Made by a program: the position numbers and the translations under genes
In this document: positions 63,501 to 64,000 of the stretch, piece after piece
Numbering within the stretch: the stretch's first letter is position 1
How the letters are laid out: each line of letters begins with the position of its first letter
NCBI GenBank assembly: GCA_917880885.1
Contig: OU862927.1
Coordinates: 36,855,571-36,919,570 of the forward strand
Length of the DNA stretch: 64,000 nucleotides
DNA from: Limnephilus marmoratus
Lineage: Eukaryota > Arthropoda > Insecta > Trichoptera > Limnephilidae
Reading direction: 5' to 3'
The notes under the pieces: generated by a model
What the model was told of the DNA's origin: nothing
The model's database searches: none
What the model saw: only the letters and a program-made list of their open reading frames with translations

Positions 63501-64000
63501 TATGTTTCAGCCTCCATCATATAAGATTCTTGATCAATTTCAACAGACAATAAGAAAATTTGAGCTAACATCTGGCACACAAACACGCCCACAATACTAT
63601 TCCACGGTTTTATCTATTATAATAATAGTAACGTAGTACCTACTTATTTTTATTACAGTTATGATTAAGGAGCCAGATTACATGAACTGATTGAATAAGG
63701 TGTCTGTTTGGTTATCACTCAAGTTAAATAATATTGTTATTATTGAAGCTGAAATTAAAAGATAAAAAATATACGTAGGTAACAATACATTTATTTATGA
63801 ACTCTCTATTAGGCGCTTTTAACATTACCACGTTCACGGAATGGTGACGGGACACAAACATTAAATAATAGTAAGACAAAAGATGAGAGACACAATTAAT
63901 TAACTAACAAACTAACCCACGCCATTTGCCTGTTGCCTGACTAAAATATTAGATTCACGTGATTGTGCCACGTCTCAAGCGTTTCCAGCTTCTTCTACCA
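63501..64000. other. Window end; small remnant of the 28280-type arm
   Basis: 63815-63895 (GGCGCTTTTAACATTACCAC, GTTCACGGAATGGTGACGGG, AAATAATAGTAAGACAAAAG) resembles the arm at 28280-28410. Otherwise AT-rich without supported genes. Confidence 0.45.

Overview
This window reads as repeat-dense nuclear DNA of an arthropod, most likely an insect. It is AT-rich, lacks bacterial-style operons, and is filled with remnants of animal transposon classes: mariner, piggyBac, hAT, Harbinger-like and Mutator-like MITEs, Helitron-like elements, jockey/RTE-like and restriction-like-endonuclease LINEs, and several tRNA-derived SINE families. Only one host gene is recognisable. It is an internal exon of iduronate 2-sulfatase (IDS) near 26.6-27.0 kb, with suspicious breaks just upstream. 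A second possible host locus, a two-exon 5' end of unknown identity, lies at 19.7-20.15 kb.

Layout. 0-3.1 kb: AT-rich DNA with a Helitron-like end, an internally deleted mariner (1190-2149) and a jockey RT fragment. 3151-6760: the most distinctive unit, a 3.6 kb DNA transposon with about 570-585 bp terminal inverted repeats, an apparent 3-bp AGT target duplication, and a broken gene whose C-terminal half combines a PIN/XPG-like acidic nuclease segment with an eight-cysteine cluster (an Academ-type element). 7.2-9 kb: a SINE abutting a 5'-truncated jockey element with an intact 326-codon RT reading frame. 11.7-13.6 kb: a Mutator-like foldback MITE (9-bp duplication) inserted in an older repeat, next to a second mariner. 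14.3-18.5 kb: Helitron, SINEs (one split by a MITE) and two LINE remnants. 20-25.3 kb: MITEs, a perfect 17-bp hairpin, tandem repeats. 25.5-32.6 kb: Helitron and LINE ends, the IDS exon, many copies of one hairpin-ended repeat (called repeat B here), a deleted piggyBac with KGGVDALDQ and a Cys-rich tail, and a decayed minisatellite. 33-43.9 kb: mariner end, repeat B copies, a roughly 715 bp repeat present twice, Helitron-like elements and an RTE-like LINE. 45-51 kb: SINEs, a LINE tail, a long palindrome and two large arrays of an 8-bp satellite (TTTAATTC)n. 52-64 kb: Helitrons with nested repeats, a palindromic MITE with TA duplication, a 1.4 kb hAT and a 0.5 kb hAT MITE, both with exact 8-bp duplications.

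There is no operon or pathway. The 'system' is layers of transposable elements inserted into one another, and target-site duplications give relative ages for several insertions. All coding calls for mobile elements, except the jockey RT frame, are broken or truncated. Boundaries come from reading repeats and termini by eye. Family names rest on motif recognition, not on searches.
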